In this document: piece by piece, positions 37,287-47,134 of the stretch
Layout: each line of letters begins with the position of its first letter
Numbering within the stretch: position 1 is the first letter of the stretch
Source: Gammaproteobacteria bacterium
Lineage (GTDB): Bacteria; Pseudomonadota; Gammaproteobacteria; UBA4575
Length of the DNA stretch: 47,134 nt
Assembly: GCA_028285655.1 (NCBI GenBank)
Contig: JANQOT010000090.1
Location: forward strand, 1-47,134
Direction of reading: 5' to 3'
Notes under the pieces: model-generated
The model's input: the letters and a program-made list of their open reading frames with translations, nothing else
The model's database searches: none
Told to the model about the DNA's origin: nothing
Position numbers and translations under genes: made by a program

Positions 37287-37748
37287 ATGATGACTAATAC
37301 AAATAAACGAAATTTTATTAAATATACAATATCTATATTTATTACCACAACAATTGCGAGTGCAGCGAAAGTTTTTGCTGCGTGGCCTCAAAATTTATTC
37401 AGCGAAAAAAACAGCGATAACGCCATAAATTCCTTAGTGAACAATGGCGATGTAAAAGAAAGTGAGCAAATTACCATCAAAGCACCTGATATTGCAGAAA
37501 ATGGCGGAGTTGTGCCGGTCACTGTAAGCACAGATCTCGAAAATGTTAAGAAAATTGCAATTTTCGTTGAAAACAACCCCACCCCACTGACTTCTTCCTT
37601 TGATTTCAACCAACATTTAACTCCGTTTGTTTCCACTCGAGTGAAAATGGCAAAAACATCAAATATTATTGCAGTCGTAACTACCGGAAATGGAAATTTT
37701 CGTGCGTCACGCAACATTAAGGTTACCATCGGTGGTTGTGGCGGTTAG
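37287..37748 (+). CDS. soxY: Thiosulfate carrier subunit SoxY
   Basis: Tat-like KRNFIK signal; C-terminal IGGCGG carrier-arm motif. Confidence 0.93.
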   Translation: MMTNTNKRNFIKYTISIFITTTIASAAKVFAAWPQNLFSEKNSDNAINSLVNNGDVKESEQITIKAPDIAENGGVVPVTVSTDLENVKKIAIFVENNPTPLTSSFDFNQHLTPFVSTRVKMAKTSNIIAVVTTGNGNFRASRNIKVTIGGCGG

Positions 37749-38577
37749 CATAAAAACTTTTAGCGCTTTGTTGATAGCCGCATGGGTTATACAAGCCGCT
37801 TGTTTGGCAGATACTAATATCCCTGAAAATCTGGCCGATCTTGAGAAAATTCAGCAATATTTTGAAGATCGCTTTCCGGACGTACCAAAGCATGAATTTG
37901 CTAATGGCGTATATGCACTTGATTCTGTTGCACGCGATAACTGGGAAGCCCTGGAGGAGTTTCCGCCGTATGAAATTTATATTGATAGTGGCGAAACTCT
38001 CTGGAACCAACATCAAAAACAATACCTGGAATGCTTTCCTGATGGCCCTGGCATAAAACACCGCTATCCCCGCTGGGACGAACAGCTAGGAACCGTGATT
38101 ACACTGGCGTACGCAATTAATTTATGTAGAGAAAAGCATAATCTCGCCACTTATGATTATATGGGAGAAACACTGAACAGTTTAATCGCATATATGGCTT
38201 ATCTTAGCCGCGATAAAATTATCAATATCACGGTTCCCAACAAACAAGCATTAGGCGCATATCTAGATGGCAAGCGTTTTTATTTTTCCCGCCGCGGTCA
38301 GCTAAATTTTGCGTGCTACCATTGCCATTTCGAAAATGCCGGTAAGCGATTGAGAACAGAGACGCTCGGGCCTGCGTTAGGACAAACAACAGGTTGGCCT
38401 ACTTATCGCAACAAATGGGGATACCTGGGACCATTGCATAAACGTTACATAGGGTGCAATCAACAGGTACGGGCAGCACCATTTGCGCCACAAAGCGAAG
38501 AATATCGAAATCTTGAATATTTTCACACGCATATGAATAACGGATTACCAATTAACGGGCCTTCGGTTCGAAGATAG
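37732..38577 (+). CDS. soxA: Sulfur oxidation c-type cytochrome SoxA
   Basis: Single CYHCH heme motif; KRYIGCNQQVRAAPF (cysteine-ligand region); GTG start overlapping soxY 3' end, or upstream ATG 37690. Confidence 0.88.
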   Translation: MVVAVSIKTFSALLIAAWVIQAACLADTNIPENLADLEKIQQYFEDRFPDVPKHEFANGVYALDSVARDNWEALEEFPPYEIYIDSGETLWNQHQKQYLECFPDGPGIKHRYPRWDEQLGTVITLAYAINLCREKHNLATYDYMGETLNSLIAYMAYLSRDKIINITVPNKQALGAYLDGKRFYFSRRGQLNFACYHCHFENAGKRLRTETLGPALGQTTGWPTYRNKWGYLGPLHKRYIGCNQQVRAAPFAPQSEEYRNLEYFHTHMNNGLPINGPSVRR

Positions 38578-38578
38578 T

Positions 38579-38890
38579 ATGTGTGTAATATTCAGAATAT
38601 TTGTAATATTTTTTATCTACATCTTCTTATCGATCAGCCATATCTTCGCCTCCGACTGGCAAACAGCAATTGCGGAAACAGAGGCACTTATCACGCAGAC
38701 AAAAACCGCAGGGGGATTATGGCGAGACACAGAAAAGCTGCTGGCACAAGCCAAGGAATTCCAATCGAATGGCAACCAGCAAGAAGCTTACACATTTCTG
38801 CACAAAGCCAAGCAACAAGCTGAACTAGCTCATCAACAGGCAACCAAACAGCTAGATAATCTTTTAATCCCTTATTATCTTAAGCACTAG
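38579..38890 (+). CDS. SoxXA-binding protein (SoxK-like)
   Basis: Small secreted helical protein directly after soxA; AETEALITQTKTAGGLWRDTEKLLAQAKEFQSNGNQQEAYTFLHKAKQQAELAHQQA. Confidence 0.75.
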   Translation: MCVIFRIFVIFFIYIFLSISHIFASDWQTAIAETEALITQTKTAGGLWRDTEKLLAQAKEFQSNGNQQEAYTFLHKAKQQAELAHQQATKQLDNLLIPYYLKH

Positions 38891-38912
38891 CCTGGACTGT
38901 CTTCTAAAATAT

Positions 38913-41300
38913 TTAAAGCAACTCCTTCAATTTACTCTGGGCACGTTCCTTGCCTGTATAATTTTGTTCAGAATTTGCCGCGATTGTAAGATGCTCTTTG
39001 GCTTTATCCACACTTCCCTGATCAGCATAAGCCATTCCCAAATGGTAATGTAATTCAGCGGCTTCAGGTGCCAGCGCGACTGCTCGTGTAAGCACTTCCA
39101 CAGATTTGTTCAACTTGCCGGCTCTATAGTATACCCAACCGACAGTATCCAATGAGGCTGCCTCTTCTATATTTTCCAAATCGGAAATATACTCCAGTGC
39201 TTTGTTAATGTTATCTTCTGTGGCGACATCATCGACCAGAATCATGGCCAGATTATTTTTGGCCAGCACTGAGTTAGGCACCTTGTCGATAATATTTTTA
39301 TAAGTCTTGATCGCCCGGCTTCGCTCACTATAGCGGTATTGCATTAATGCAAGATCGACACCCAGGCGTTCAATATTTGCACCATTATCTATCCCGCGTT
39401 CCAATGCCTGCATAGATTCATTTATCTTTTTTTGTGCCGCATAAACGAGCGACAAGCCTCGATACGGTACCCACCATTCGCTATTTATGCTTATTGCCTT
39501 TTCAAAGCTTTGAATAGCCAAATCATAATTTTTGGTCGCGATACCAATTTCCCCACGCAAGTTATATGGGACAAGATAATCAGGATCCTTTGCAATAATA
39601 CTATCCAGATACTCCAGCGCTTTATCTGTTTTCTTTTGGCTCAAATATAACTTTACAAGCCCGGACAAAGGCTCGTTCGCGCGCGGATTTTTTTCCAGCG
39701 CCGTCAAGTATTCCTTTTCCGCTTCATCAAATTTTTGTTCGCTTTGTAACAAAACACCAGACAAATAGTATCCTAAAGGGTTGTCGGCAGACGAAAGTTT
39801 TATTTTTTCCGCGGATTCCTTGGCGCCGCTGTAGTCTTTGCTGGCGACTTGCAGATCGAATAGTGTCTTAATCGAAGCAATATCCCCTTCATCATTTACC
39901 AATACTTCATTTACCGTTTCGATCGCTGATTCATATTCCTTATCACTTCCCTGCAAACGAGCATACAACAAGTTCAAATCTTTATTACTTGAATCGACCT
40001 CTACTGCTTTCTGCAGGACATCTTTTGCCAGGTCTTTTTGCCCGTTTTGAATATACGCAGCCGCCAGTTGCCGAATGACGGTTAAATTATTGGGTTGATC
40101 TCGAAGAATAGTTCTGAAATCGCTAATGGCTCGGGGCGCATCCCGGCGCGAAAGAGCGATTGTTCCACGCAATATTAAGGCACGGGTATTGGTTGGGCTT
40201 TCCTCAAGCACTTCTTCAACCAACACTAGCGCACTATCAACTTTGCCGTCTTTCAGGTCCAAAAAGGCAAGCTGATTTTTTGCAGCATTAGCTTCGCTGA
40301 GACTATTCCCTTGTGCCAGTTCTGCAAATATGTTTTTAGCAGCTGTATTATTATTTGCATTCAGATAGCGCCGTGCGAGCGCTAATTTAAGCTTCGGCTT
40401 GCTGTCTTGATTATTGACATGCTTTTCTAGTTCTGCCGTGGCCGCTTCGGCGCCTCGAAAGTTATGTATATAAGCGATATACGACAGCATTCGATTACTG
40501 TCATAGCCGCTGTCTTCTACCGCCTGCAATAATAATGCCTCACCTTTCTCCAACTGATTATTATTTGCATAAATTGCTGCCAATTGGTTAGTATACTGTA
40601 ACTCATCTGGATATTTTTCAATCAGACTTTCAAAAATCGGTATCGCCTGATCTAGCTGCTTGTTTTGACTATACAAACCAATTTGTAAAATCTGCAATTC
40701 CTTTTGTTCTCTTTTATTTAATCCAGTGTTTTTCAAGGTGCTGTCGACCAGCTTGATTGCCTCCCCCGCTTTACCGTCTTTTAATAAAATCGCCGAGTTC
40801 AGCGTAACCGCAAGAAGATCGGTGTCATCGTGCAACAATGCTTCCTGAGCATCCTTGCGCGCAGCAACCAATGTACTGTTTTTAATATGAAATATTCCAC
40901 GTAGCGCAACCGCACCGGCATGATTTGGATTTGAATTTAAAATTTCACTAATAAGTTCATATGATTTATCGCTTTCACCGGCAAGAATATAAAACTTTGC
41001 AAGATCAAATTTAGCTTCTATATGATTCTCATTGTCGGCGATCACGGATTGCAATAGTTGATATACTTTACGCCATTCCTGCTCCTGCGTTAGACAACGC
41101 GCTAATCCAACACGGCCATCGGTGTCTTTGGGGTCAATCTGCAATACGTTTTTATATTCCAACTTCGCTTTGGCGCAATCGTCGTTATTGTAATATTTGT
41201 TTCCACTTTCCAGATATTTTGCTTTTCTCGATTCAGCGCCTCCGCAAGCAACTACTACGCACGAAATCGTAATTATCAAAATTAATCTAATACTTTTCAT
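38913..41300 (-). CDS. TPR-repeat lipoprotein of exosortase/PEP-CTERM type EPS locus (PrsT-like)
   Basis: Lipobox CVVVACGG; about 15 TPR-like repeats; adjacent to exosortase locus. Confidence 0.8.
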   Translation of the reverse strand: MKSIRLILIITISCVVVACGGAESRKAKYLESGNKYYNNDDCAKAKLEYKNVLQIDPKDTDGRVGLARCLTQEQEWRKVYQLLQSVIADNENHIEAKFDLAKFYILAGESDKSYELISEILNSNPNHAGAVALRGIFHIKNSTLVAARKDAQEALLHDDTDLLAVTLNSAILLKDGKAGEAIKLVDSTLKNTGLNKREQKELQILQIGLYSQNKQLDQAIPIFESLIEKYPDELQYTNQLAAIYANNNQLEKGEALLLQAVEDSGYDSNRMLSYIAYIHNFRGAEAATAELEKHVNNQDSKPKLKLALARRYLNANNNTAAKNIFAELAQGNSLSEANAAKNQLAFLDLKDGKVDSALVLVEEVLEESPTNTRALILRGTIALSRRDAPRAISDFRTILRDQPNNLTVIRQLAAAYIQNGQKDLAKDVLQKAVEVDSSNKDLNLLYARLQGSDKEYESAIETVNEVLVNDEGDIASIKTLFDLQVASKDYSGAKESAEKIKLSSADNPLGYYLSGVLLQSEQKFDEAEKEYLTALEKNPRANEPLSGLVKLYLSQKKTDKALEYLDSIIAKDPDYLVPYNLRGEIGIATKNYDLAIQSFEKAISINSEWWVPYRGLSLVYAAQKKINESMQALERGIDNGANIERLGVDLALMQYRYSERSRAIKTYKNIIDKVPNSVLAKNNLAMILVDDVATEDNINKALEYISDLENIEEAASLDTVGWVYYRAGKLNKSVEVLTRAVALAPEAAELHYHLGMAYADQGSVDKAKEHLTIAANSEQNYTGKERAQSKLKELL

Positions 41301-41344
41301 TGTTAAGACTCCAATGCTTTAAACTTCGCACACCCCATTTTAAA

Positions 41345-42973
41345 TCATGATGTAATGCTTAAAATTACTGGGACACTTGCGCATGAAATAATAGCAAGTC
41401 GAACTACCCACCATCGTCGATCCAGATTAAATAATATAAACTCCACACAGTAAAATAACGCTATAAGCTTTAATGCCAGGTAACTTAAACCCGGGTCAGA
41501 TATTGGCGACCCCGGTAAATTGGGCACAAAAAACGCGATCACAACTAATAAAAAATCCAAAGGCGAGCCAGAAAATTTTTGCTTGGTCCGGCTTAGCAGC
41601 ATTAAACCGATTAGTATAAAACACGTAACTATTAAAATAGCCTGAGCATTATTAAGGTATTGCGTATCTTGCTCCCCAAACATTACACCCATATAAATTG
41701 ACAACACTATTAACACGTGTATTGCAACACGTTCCAACCAGTTGCACGGCTTGTTTCTAAGAAACAAAAGAAACAATATACCCATAATCGCAACGCCGGA
41801 AAGTAACAAAAAAATATCGTTGCTGATTGAAACCGGAACCCATGCAGCCAAAATTGCATAGATAACAATACATAAAGACGCTATTGCAAACAGCATGGTA
41901 TTAAACCTGGCGGCAAAGTATCGAATACTCGAAAACAGCGTGTCATTTATACAGGAAAGCAATTTTAGCTCCAGCACCTGTTGCCAGGGTATTAATCCAA
42001 TTAAAAGTGCAATGAATGAGATGACTACGAAGGCCAAAACAACGGTGGCATCCAATTGATATCGCATAAAATAGGCCGAAAGCACAAAAATACCCTGCAC
42101 TACATAGATTACCAAGACACTTTGGTAATGCTTTAACCCCCTGTCGAGAAGTCTGTGATGCAAATGATTTCGATCCGCAGTAAATGGTGATTGTTTTTTT
42201 ATTAACCTGACGATAATAACCATCAGGGTATCAAATACAGGCAACCCAACCAGAAGTAACGGTAAAGTCTTGGCGTAAGCCGATGCTTCGCCGTAAGTCA
42301 ATGCGACACTCAACAAACCCAACATAAAGCCAAGAAACAGACTGCCGGTATCTCCCATAAAGATACGGGCGGGATAAGTATTAAATCTCAGGAATCCAAA
42401 TACTGCGCCCATTACTGCCAACACAATCGTCAATACAGTAATGTTAGAAGACTCATACGCCAGCAAACCAATAATACTGAAGGACAATAAAGCCTCACCC
42501 CCGGCCAGCCCATCGAGTCCATCGGCCAGATTTACCGCATTGGTTACACCTAGTATAAACAACAAATAAATGCCGCCCAGCAATATCGTGGGCAGCAATG
42601 CTTGCGACACATAATACGCCTGCGATGTATCGATAAACCCGAAACTGAATACCAGAAAAATAGCAGCTATTTGAATTAAAAACTTGACTTTATAATTCAG
42701 GTTTTTGATGTCATCGATAATACCAAGCACGAATAACAGCGCCATACCCAACAATATACCCATTAGCCCCATGCTAATGTTTATCCATATAAAAACCGGA
42801 ATAACACTTGCTATAACGATTGCGATTCCACCCACCCTGGGCACAGGCGTTTTGTGTACTTTGCGCGGGGACGGCATATCGAAAATACCCAGTTTCTGAT
42901 ACGCAAAAGTGAGTGGGGGTATCATGAGAATCGCCGCAAACATGGCAACCAGAAAACTTGAGTAATAAAGCAT
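41345..42973 (-). CDS. MraY/WecA-family undecaprenyl-phosphate glycosyl-1-phosphate transferase with extended C-terminal TM region
   Basis: RKVHKTPVPRVGGIAIV, DDIKNLNYKVKFLIQ, NLADGLDGLAGGE, ARIFMGDTGSLFLG, RNHLHHRLL. Confidence 0.88.
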   Translation of the reverse strand: MLYYSSFLVAMFAAILMIPPLTFAYQKLGIFDMPSPRKVHKTPVPRVGGIAIVIASVIPVFIWINISMGLMGILLGMALLFVLGIIDDIKNLNYKVKFLIQIAAIFLVFSFGFIDTSQAYYVSQALLPTILLGGIYLLFILGVTNAVNLADGLDGLAGGEALLSFSIIGLLAYESSNITVLTIVLAVMGAVFGFLRFNTYPARIFMGDTGSLFLGFMLGLLSVALTYGEASAYAKTLPLLLVGLPVFDTLMVIIVRLIKKQSPFTADRNHLHHRLLDRGLKHYQSVLVIYVVQGIFVLSAYFMRYQLDATVVLAFVVISFIALLIGLIPWQQVLELKLLSCINDTLFSSIRYFAARFNTMLFAIASLCIVIYAILAAWVPVSISNDIFLLLSGVAIMGILFLLFLRNKPCNWLERVAIHVLIVLSIYMGVMFGEQDTQYLNNAQAILIVTCFILIGLMLLSRTKQKFSGSPLDFLLVVIAFFVPNLPGSPISDPGLSYLALKLIALFYCVEFILFNLDRRWWVVRLAIISCASVPVILSITS

Positions 42974-42998
42974 GCTATTGAATATCCTTACTCAATAT

Positions 42999-44597
42999 TT
43001 AATCGGGCACGTATTCAGGTAATAGTGGTAAAACATGTTGCATAAAACCTTGAACTACCTGATCGCTTTCTTCTATATTGCCACCCGTTGCAAGTGGATA
43101 AATAATACGCACCAGAGCTCCGTCGGTTCGGTTTTTAGTAAGCGCATCCCAGAATAAATACCATTTAACCAAATACTCATTGGAAAGATGTCGATTTCTT
43201 TGTTTAAACCAATAGTAGGTAAGAAAACTAGCATCCCCGCGTTTAACCAGCATTCGGTTAACACCGATCACCTTAGTACTGCCACTTGCATCGACATATT
43301 CAATTGATTCTCGTGTTCTATCTTCGATTTTCCAGCCAGCGCCTGGCAGACACGACCGAGGAGAGTGAGCCGATTCACCTTTTCGTTGCGAATCGTAATA
43401 CGCAATGTAAAACTCCAGCCCCTGATTGTCGCGGTTAAAATTAGCCAGCAAGTAGTCTTCAAACCTCAATGCATTAATATATTGAAGCTCCATAGTTTTG
43501 GTATCGCCACGCCAATTTTCTAATAATAATGGAAAACCGGCTAATGATTGACGCGCCGGAATTTCTTCCTGTCTTTCCGGCAATGCAAAAGACAAAACGG
43601 TGACACCAATTACACTTACAGTTGCAAAAATGAAGGGTAGCGGCAGACCTCTGCTTTTTAAAGCCGCATGGTTTATTTTTTCTATTTGCGGTATATCGAT
43701 GCTTAGCACGTCGCGTAACGACCGACCACTGCCAAGTTTTGTAAGCAGCCACATTTCTATTAACAAAATCGCAAAACAAGCCATAAAAATTACCCAGCCT
43801 TCGAAATCATGCAGAAATCCTTCCGCCATTTCGATCCCCCAATATTCGACTAATACACCGATGATTCCGATACGAAGACTATTCATTAATACGGTAATCG
43901 GAACTGTCGATATAACAATAACTACTTTCTTCCACCAGGAATCTCTGTAGAAGTATGAAGTAATGACACCCAACGCCACTAATGGAAACAAGTATCGCAG
44001 GCCATTGCATGCTTCCACCACTTGCAATTTATAGTTCCCAAGATCTATTACGTTTCCTTCAAGATAAACGCTGATGCCGAATAAACGAATAACTTCTACA
44101 CCTAGCTTGGAAGAAACCAACTGTAAATAAGCAGACAAACCGTTATACAGAAAATTAGGCAGCGGAATAGTAAAAAACAGCAAAAAGACCGGAATCAGAA
44201 ACAGGCTGAATTTAGATACCCCCACCAGTGAAATCAGCAATCCACACAACACTATCAGCAAGGAGTACTGAACAATTATATATAGCGTACTGAAATCGCC
44301 TGCCAGTAACATTAGCAAACCGAAAAGCAATACCAGAACTCCCAGCCACGCTCCGGTAAACCGGCTGCGCCGAATTTTTGGATAATTTTGAAACAGAATA
44401 AATAACGATATAAAAGGAATCAGGTAAGCATGGCTATATTCGGGGCTGTCCCACTTGTCTAATGCATGTTTAATTCCATCTTGGTATAAAAAATACAAGC
44501 TAACTGCAATTAACAGGAAAACCCCTAGTTGTAAAAAACTAAATCTCCATACTGAATTACCGGTTGTAGAATCTATGTTTTGCTCAGTTACATTCAT
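42999..44597 (-). CDS. Exosortase with C-terminal EpsI domain (XrtA/XrtD-like)
   Basis: VVEACNGLRYLFPLVALGV (catalytic Cys) ... VLMNSLRIGIIGVLVEYWG (catalytic Arg); EpsI-like C-terminus with SPRSCLPGAGW. Confidence 0.9.
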   Translation of the reverse strand: MNVTEQNIDSTTGNSVWRFSFLQLGVFLLIAVSLYFLYQDGIKHALDKWDSPEYSHAYLIPFISLFILFQNYPKIRRSRFTGAWLGVLVLLFGLLMLLAGDFSTLYIIVQYSLLIVLCGLLISLVGVSKFSLFLIPVFLLFFTIPLPNFLYNGLSAYLQLVSSKLGVEVIRLFGISVYLEGNVIDLGNYKLQVVEACNGLRYLFPLVALGVITSYFYRDSWWKKVVIVISTVPITVLMNSLRIGIIGVLVEYWGIEMAEGFLHDFEGWVIFMACFAILLIEMWLLTKLGSGRSLRDVLSIDIPQIEKINHAALKSRGLPLPFIFATVSVIGVTVLSFALPERQEEIPARQSLAGFPLLLENWRGDTKTMELQYINALRFEDYLLANFNRDNQGLEFYIAYYDSQRKGESAHSPRSCLPGAGWKIEDRTRESIEYVDASGSTKVIGVNRMLVKRGDASFLTYYWFKQRNRHLSNEYLVKWYLFWDALTKNRTDGALVRIIYPLATGGNIEESDQVVQGFMQHVLPLLPEYVPD

Positions 44598-44614
44598 AAG
44601 TACGCGCTTTAATC

Positions 44615-45436
44615 CTAAAGTATCCCCAGTGCTCCCATATTCTTCTTGTCTATCGCAACCTGCATGACCGTTTTCCAGTCGACTTTATACAGGCCATCTG
44701 CGTAGGCATACACCAACGCCATATCGCAAAAGGAATTCGCAATCCGTGGAATACCTCGACTGAAGTTATAGATCATTCGAATCGCTTTCGCTGTAAATAA
44801 CTCTTCTGCCGAACCGGCGACCGCAACACGGTGCTTGATGTACTGCGCCAATTGCTTATAGCTTAAAGGCTCTAGATGAAAATCAGATGATATGCGCTGA
44901 GCAAATTGCTTCATTTCCGGGAGTTTCAGTGTATCGCGAATTTCCGGCTGTCCGGTTAATACCACCTGAATAAGCTGGTCTTTATCTGCATTTATATTGG
45001 AAATTACCCTCAACTCTTCAAGCATTTCAGGCGTGAGATTTTGCGCTTCATCGATAACTAAAACGGTATTACGCCCCTGGCTGTACTGGTTAATCAGAAA
45101 TGATTCGAAGATATGATATTTTTCAGTATTTGATTTATTTGCATAATCCAGGTCAAAAGACAGCAATATAAGATCTATTAATTCGCCAAACGATGCATGC
45201 GTATTACTGACCAGACCAACTGTATGTTTTTCGCTTAAGTTAGCTAAAAAATGCCGAATAAGTGTAGTTTTTCCACAACCCACTTCACCGCTGATCAAAG
45301 TAAAGCCCGAGCGGCTTTCCACGCCATATTCAAGCATGGTTAAGGCGAGCTTATGTCCTTTGGAAAAGTATAAAAAGCCAGGGTCCGGCGATAAGCTGAA
45401 CGGTTTTTCTTTTAGACCAAAATGCTGTTCGTACAT
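44615..45436 (-). CDS. ExeA-like AAA ATPase of exosortase/EPS locus
   Basis: MYEQHFGLKEKPFSLSPDPGFLYFSKGHKLALTML...GEVGCGKTTLIRHFL...VLVIDEAQNL. Confidence 0.9.
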   Translation of the reverse strand: MYEQHFGLKEKPFSLSPDPGFLYFSKGHKLALTMLEYGVESRSGFTLISGEVGCGKTTLIRHFLANLSEKHTVGLVSNTHASFGELIDLILLSFDLDYANKSNTEKYHIFESFLINQYSQGRNTVLVIDEAQNLTPEMLEELRVISNINADKDQLIQVVLTGQPEIRDTLKLPEMKQFAQRISSDFHLEPLSYKQLAQYIKHRVAVAGSAEELFTAKAIRMIYNFSRGIPRIANSFCDMALVYAYADGLYKVDWKTVMQVAIDKKNMGALGIL

Positions 45437-45470
45437 GAAATATTCTTTTTTGCATTACGCAGCTAATAAT

Positions 45471-46283
45471 CTAGTAATAGCCCAGCTCAGTGGGTTCGAT
45501 AGAATCGTTCAGAACCACGCCCGCAATGTTGATGCTGCTTAATAATTCCAGTGAACGCTGTATATCTTTTTTAGTCGTACTGCCTTCCCGAATCACCAGC
45601 AATACTGCATCTATAAATGGACTAATTGCGATTGCATCGTCGCTGACAAGAATCGGCGGTAAATCCAGTAAAATCAATGCATCGGGATTATATTTTTTTG
45701 CCTCTGCTATTAATGCAGCACTTTTATCGCTTGCCAGATATTCGGATGAGCCTTGCAATGGTCGCACTGTGGGTGCAATTGCGAGGTTTTCAATTCCCGG
45801 TGAAACCAATATTTGGTTTAATGCTATATCATTTTCAAAGTAATCATCCAGACCGTATTCAGGCAAGTAATCGAAATAAGAATGAACCGACGGGGTTATC
45901 AAGTCCAGATCCAGCAATAAAGCATTATGATGCAGGCCTTTGGCGATGCTTAAAGCCAGATTAATCGCCACAGTAGTTTTGCCATCGTCCTTGGTTGGAC
46001 TTAAAACCGCAATTGTCGACCAGTCTTTCTCCTGCGCGATATGCATCAAGCGTGTACGCAACACTTTAAATGGCTGCACTACTTCTTTTCTGGACGAATT
46101 ATTAATAATTCGGTTTTTTTCAAGTATCCAAGGGTCCGGATTGAAGCTGGAGATTTGTTGAGCAAACCCGTTTTTTTTCCCGAGTTGCCTGTTCGCTTTT
46201 CTCTGCTCGGTATTACTTACAACTTTTTCATAGCTATAGCGTTGTTCGCGCGCCTGGTCCAATGCTTTTTTTATTTTTTCCAC
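45471..46283 (-). CDS. Bacterial tyrosine kinase-like (CpsD/CapB family) ATPase
   Basis: LRTRLMHIAQEKDWSTIAVLSPTKDDGKTTVAINLALSIA...LLLDLDLITPSVHSYF; C-terminal ELGYY. Confidence 0.88.
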   Translation of the reverse strand: MEKIKKALDQAREQRYSYEKVVSNTEQRKANRQLGKKNGFAQQISSFNPDPWILEKNRIINNSSRKEVVQPFKVLRTRLMHIAQEKDWSTIAVLSPTKDDGKTTVAINLALSIAKGLHHNALLLDLDLITPSVHSYFDYLPEYGLDDYFENDIALNQILVSPGIENLAIAPTVRPLQGSSEYLASDKSAALIAEAKKYNPDALILLDLPPILVSDDAIAISPFIDAVLLVIREGSTTKKDIQRSLELLSSINIAGVVLNDSIEPTELGYY

Positions 46284-46309
46284 GTTATATTCTCTAAATC
46301 AGTGCGCAG

Positions 46310-47134
46310 TTAAATATTTCTAAGTATCTTGTAATACAGCACGTCCAGCGGCAAATAAAACAAATGTATTAATAACAAACATGCTGCAATAAGCATAATG
46401 ATTAATAATCCAATCAGTAATTTTTTGTATTTACTTTTTGATAGTTCATCTGCTGTGTAGATCGTGGGCAATACTGCAATCGGCATCAGTCCTGTTACCG
46501 CCAATACCGTGGCTCTATCATATATTGCATCGTCCAGCATTTCTCTGATTAGTGCTACACCGAATGCTAAAGCGGCACTCAACAAAATACCTAGTAATAA
46601 AATTGCAGGGCGATTCGGACTAACGGGTTGCTGCGGGTACAAAGGCGGCTCAATCACCGTAAATTTCTCGCTTTGTTTACCCATTTCCAGTGATTCACCG
46701 ATTTTTGCTTCTGACAATTTTGCTTTAACGTCAACATATTTAGCCCTGGCAGTATCATACTCTCGGGCCAGCGCACGGTATTCACGCTCCACTTCCGGAG
46801 AATCGAGCAAACGTCGCTCCAGAGTGCCAATTTTTGCCTGCAATGAAGCGCGGGATACTTTTAAGCTGCTGATTTCAGCATTGGCGGCTTCCAGTTGCGC
46901 AAGTAATTGTGAATACGCCGGATTGGAAATTTCAGAGCGTTGCGGATAGGCAGGAGCGACGGGATTATTCGCCAGCGCCTGCTCCATGGAACGTATCGAC
47001 CTTTCCAAAGATTTAACATCCGGGTGATCGCCGGAATACTTCAGTTTTGCATCCTGCAGCTGTTGTTGTAGTGCCTGTAATTCGGTTCGCATATCTTTAC
47101 TGCTGGTAGACGCGCCGCCTTCTTCTGATTCCAA
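46310..47134 (-). CDS. Wzz/GumC-type chain-length determinant protein, partial (N-terminus outside window)
   Basis: Coiled coil, PxxPxxPNRP (VSPNRPAILLLGILLSAALAFGVALIREMLDD) and terminal TM segment. Confidence 0.85.
   Translation of the reverse strand: MESEEGGASTSSKDMRTELQALQQQLQDAKLKYSGDHPDVKSLERSIRSMEQALANNPVAPAYPQRSEISNPAYSQLLAQLEAANAEISSLKVSRASLQAKIGTLERRLLDSPEVEREYRALAREYDTARAKYVDVKAKLSEAKIGESLEMGKQSEKFTVIEPPLYPQQPVSPNRPAILLLGILLSAALAFGVALIREMLDDAIYDRATVLAVTGLMPIAVLPTIYTADELSKSKYKKLLIGLLIIMLIAACLLLIHLFYLPLDVLYYKILRNI

Noticed and set aside
46464-46949. 161-aa + strand ORF
   Set aside because: Antisense to the chain-length determinant gene; shadow ORF.
1-47134. CRISPR arrays, tRNA/rRNA genes, transposases, integrases or prophage genes
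   Set aside because: None seen on reading; no regularly spaced repeats, no cloverleaf-like segments and no transposase-like ORFs in the track.

Overview
The window reads as one contiguous stretch of a gammaproteobacterium-like chromosome. I base this on gene content only; no taxonomy search was possible. From left to right: (i) flagellar genes flgC(partial)/flgB divergent from flgA-flgM-flgN; (ii) two convergent GGDEF genes, one degenerate and one intact; (iii) an FMN-dependent glutamate-synthase-family protein and a Na+-type stator operon (motA/motB plus an HDOD-like gene); (iv) a lipid and head-group region: nucleotidyltransferase-like protein, DAGK-family lipid kinase, CDP-alcohol phosphatidyltransferase, metallophosphoesterase, lptG/lptF and two NTP-transferases; (v) a probable bacterial sphingolipid (ceramide) cluster: YghO/GNAT-like acyltransferase, fatty-acid-hydroxylase-superfamily protein, HIT protein, fatty acyl-AMP ligase, NAD-epimerase-like reductase, ACP and a serine-palmitoyltransferase-like enzyme carrying GTFSKS; (vi) a nonulosonic-acid (NeuB/NeuC/NeuA) surface glycan cluster with a PLD-family protein, two paralogous surface-carbohydrate proteins, a PhyH-like oxygenase and a fused GT2-GtrA-GT39 protein; (vii) a compact sox locus (soxX-soxY-soxA-SoxXA-binding protein) with no soxZ or soxB; (viii) an exosortase/EPS locus (TPR lipoprotein, WecA-like, exosortase-EpsI, AAA ATPase, BY-kinase, partial chain-length protein). 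The strongest direct sequence observation is a consensus sigma-54 promoter (toward flgB) lying almost exactly inside the spacer of a perfect sigma-28 promoter on the opposite strand (toward flgA-flgM-flgN). The best candidate for an unusual system is the combined sphingolipid, head-group and lptFG region, followed by the I-site/A-site split between the two convergent GGDEF proteins and the soxZ-less sox cluster.
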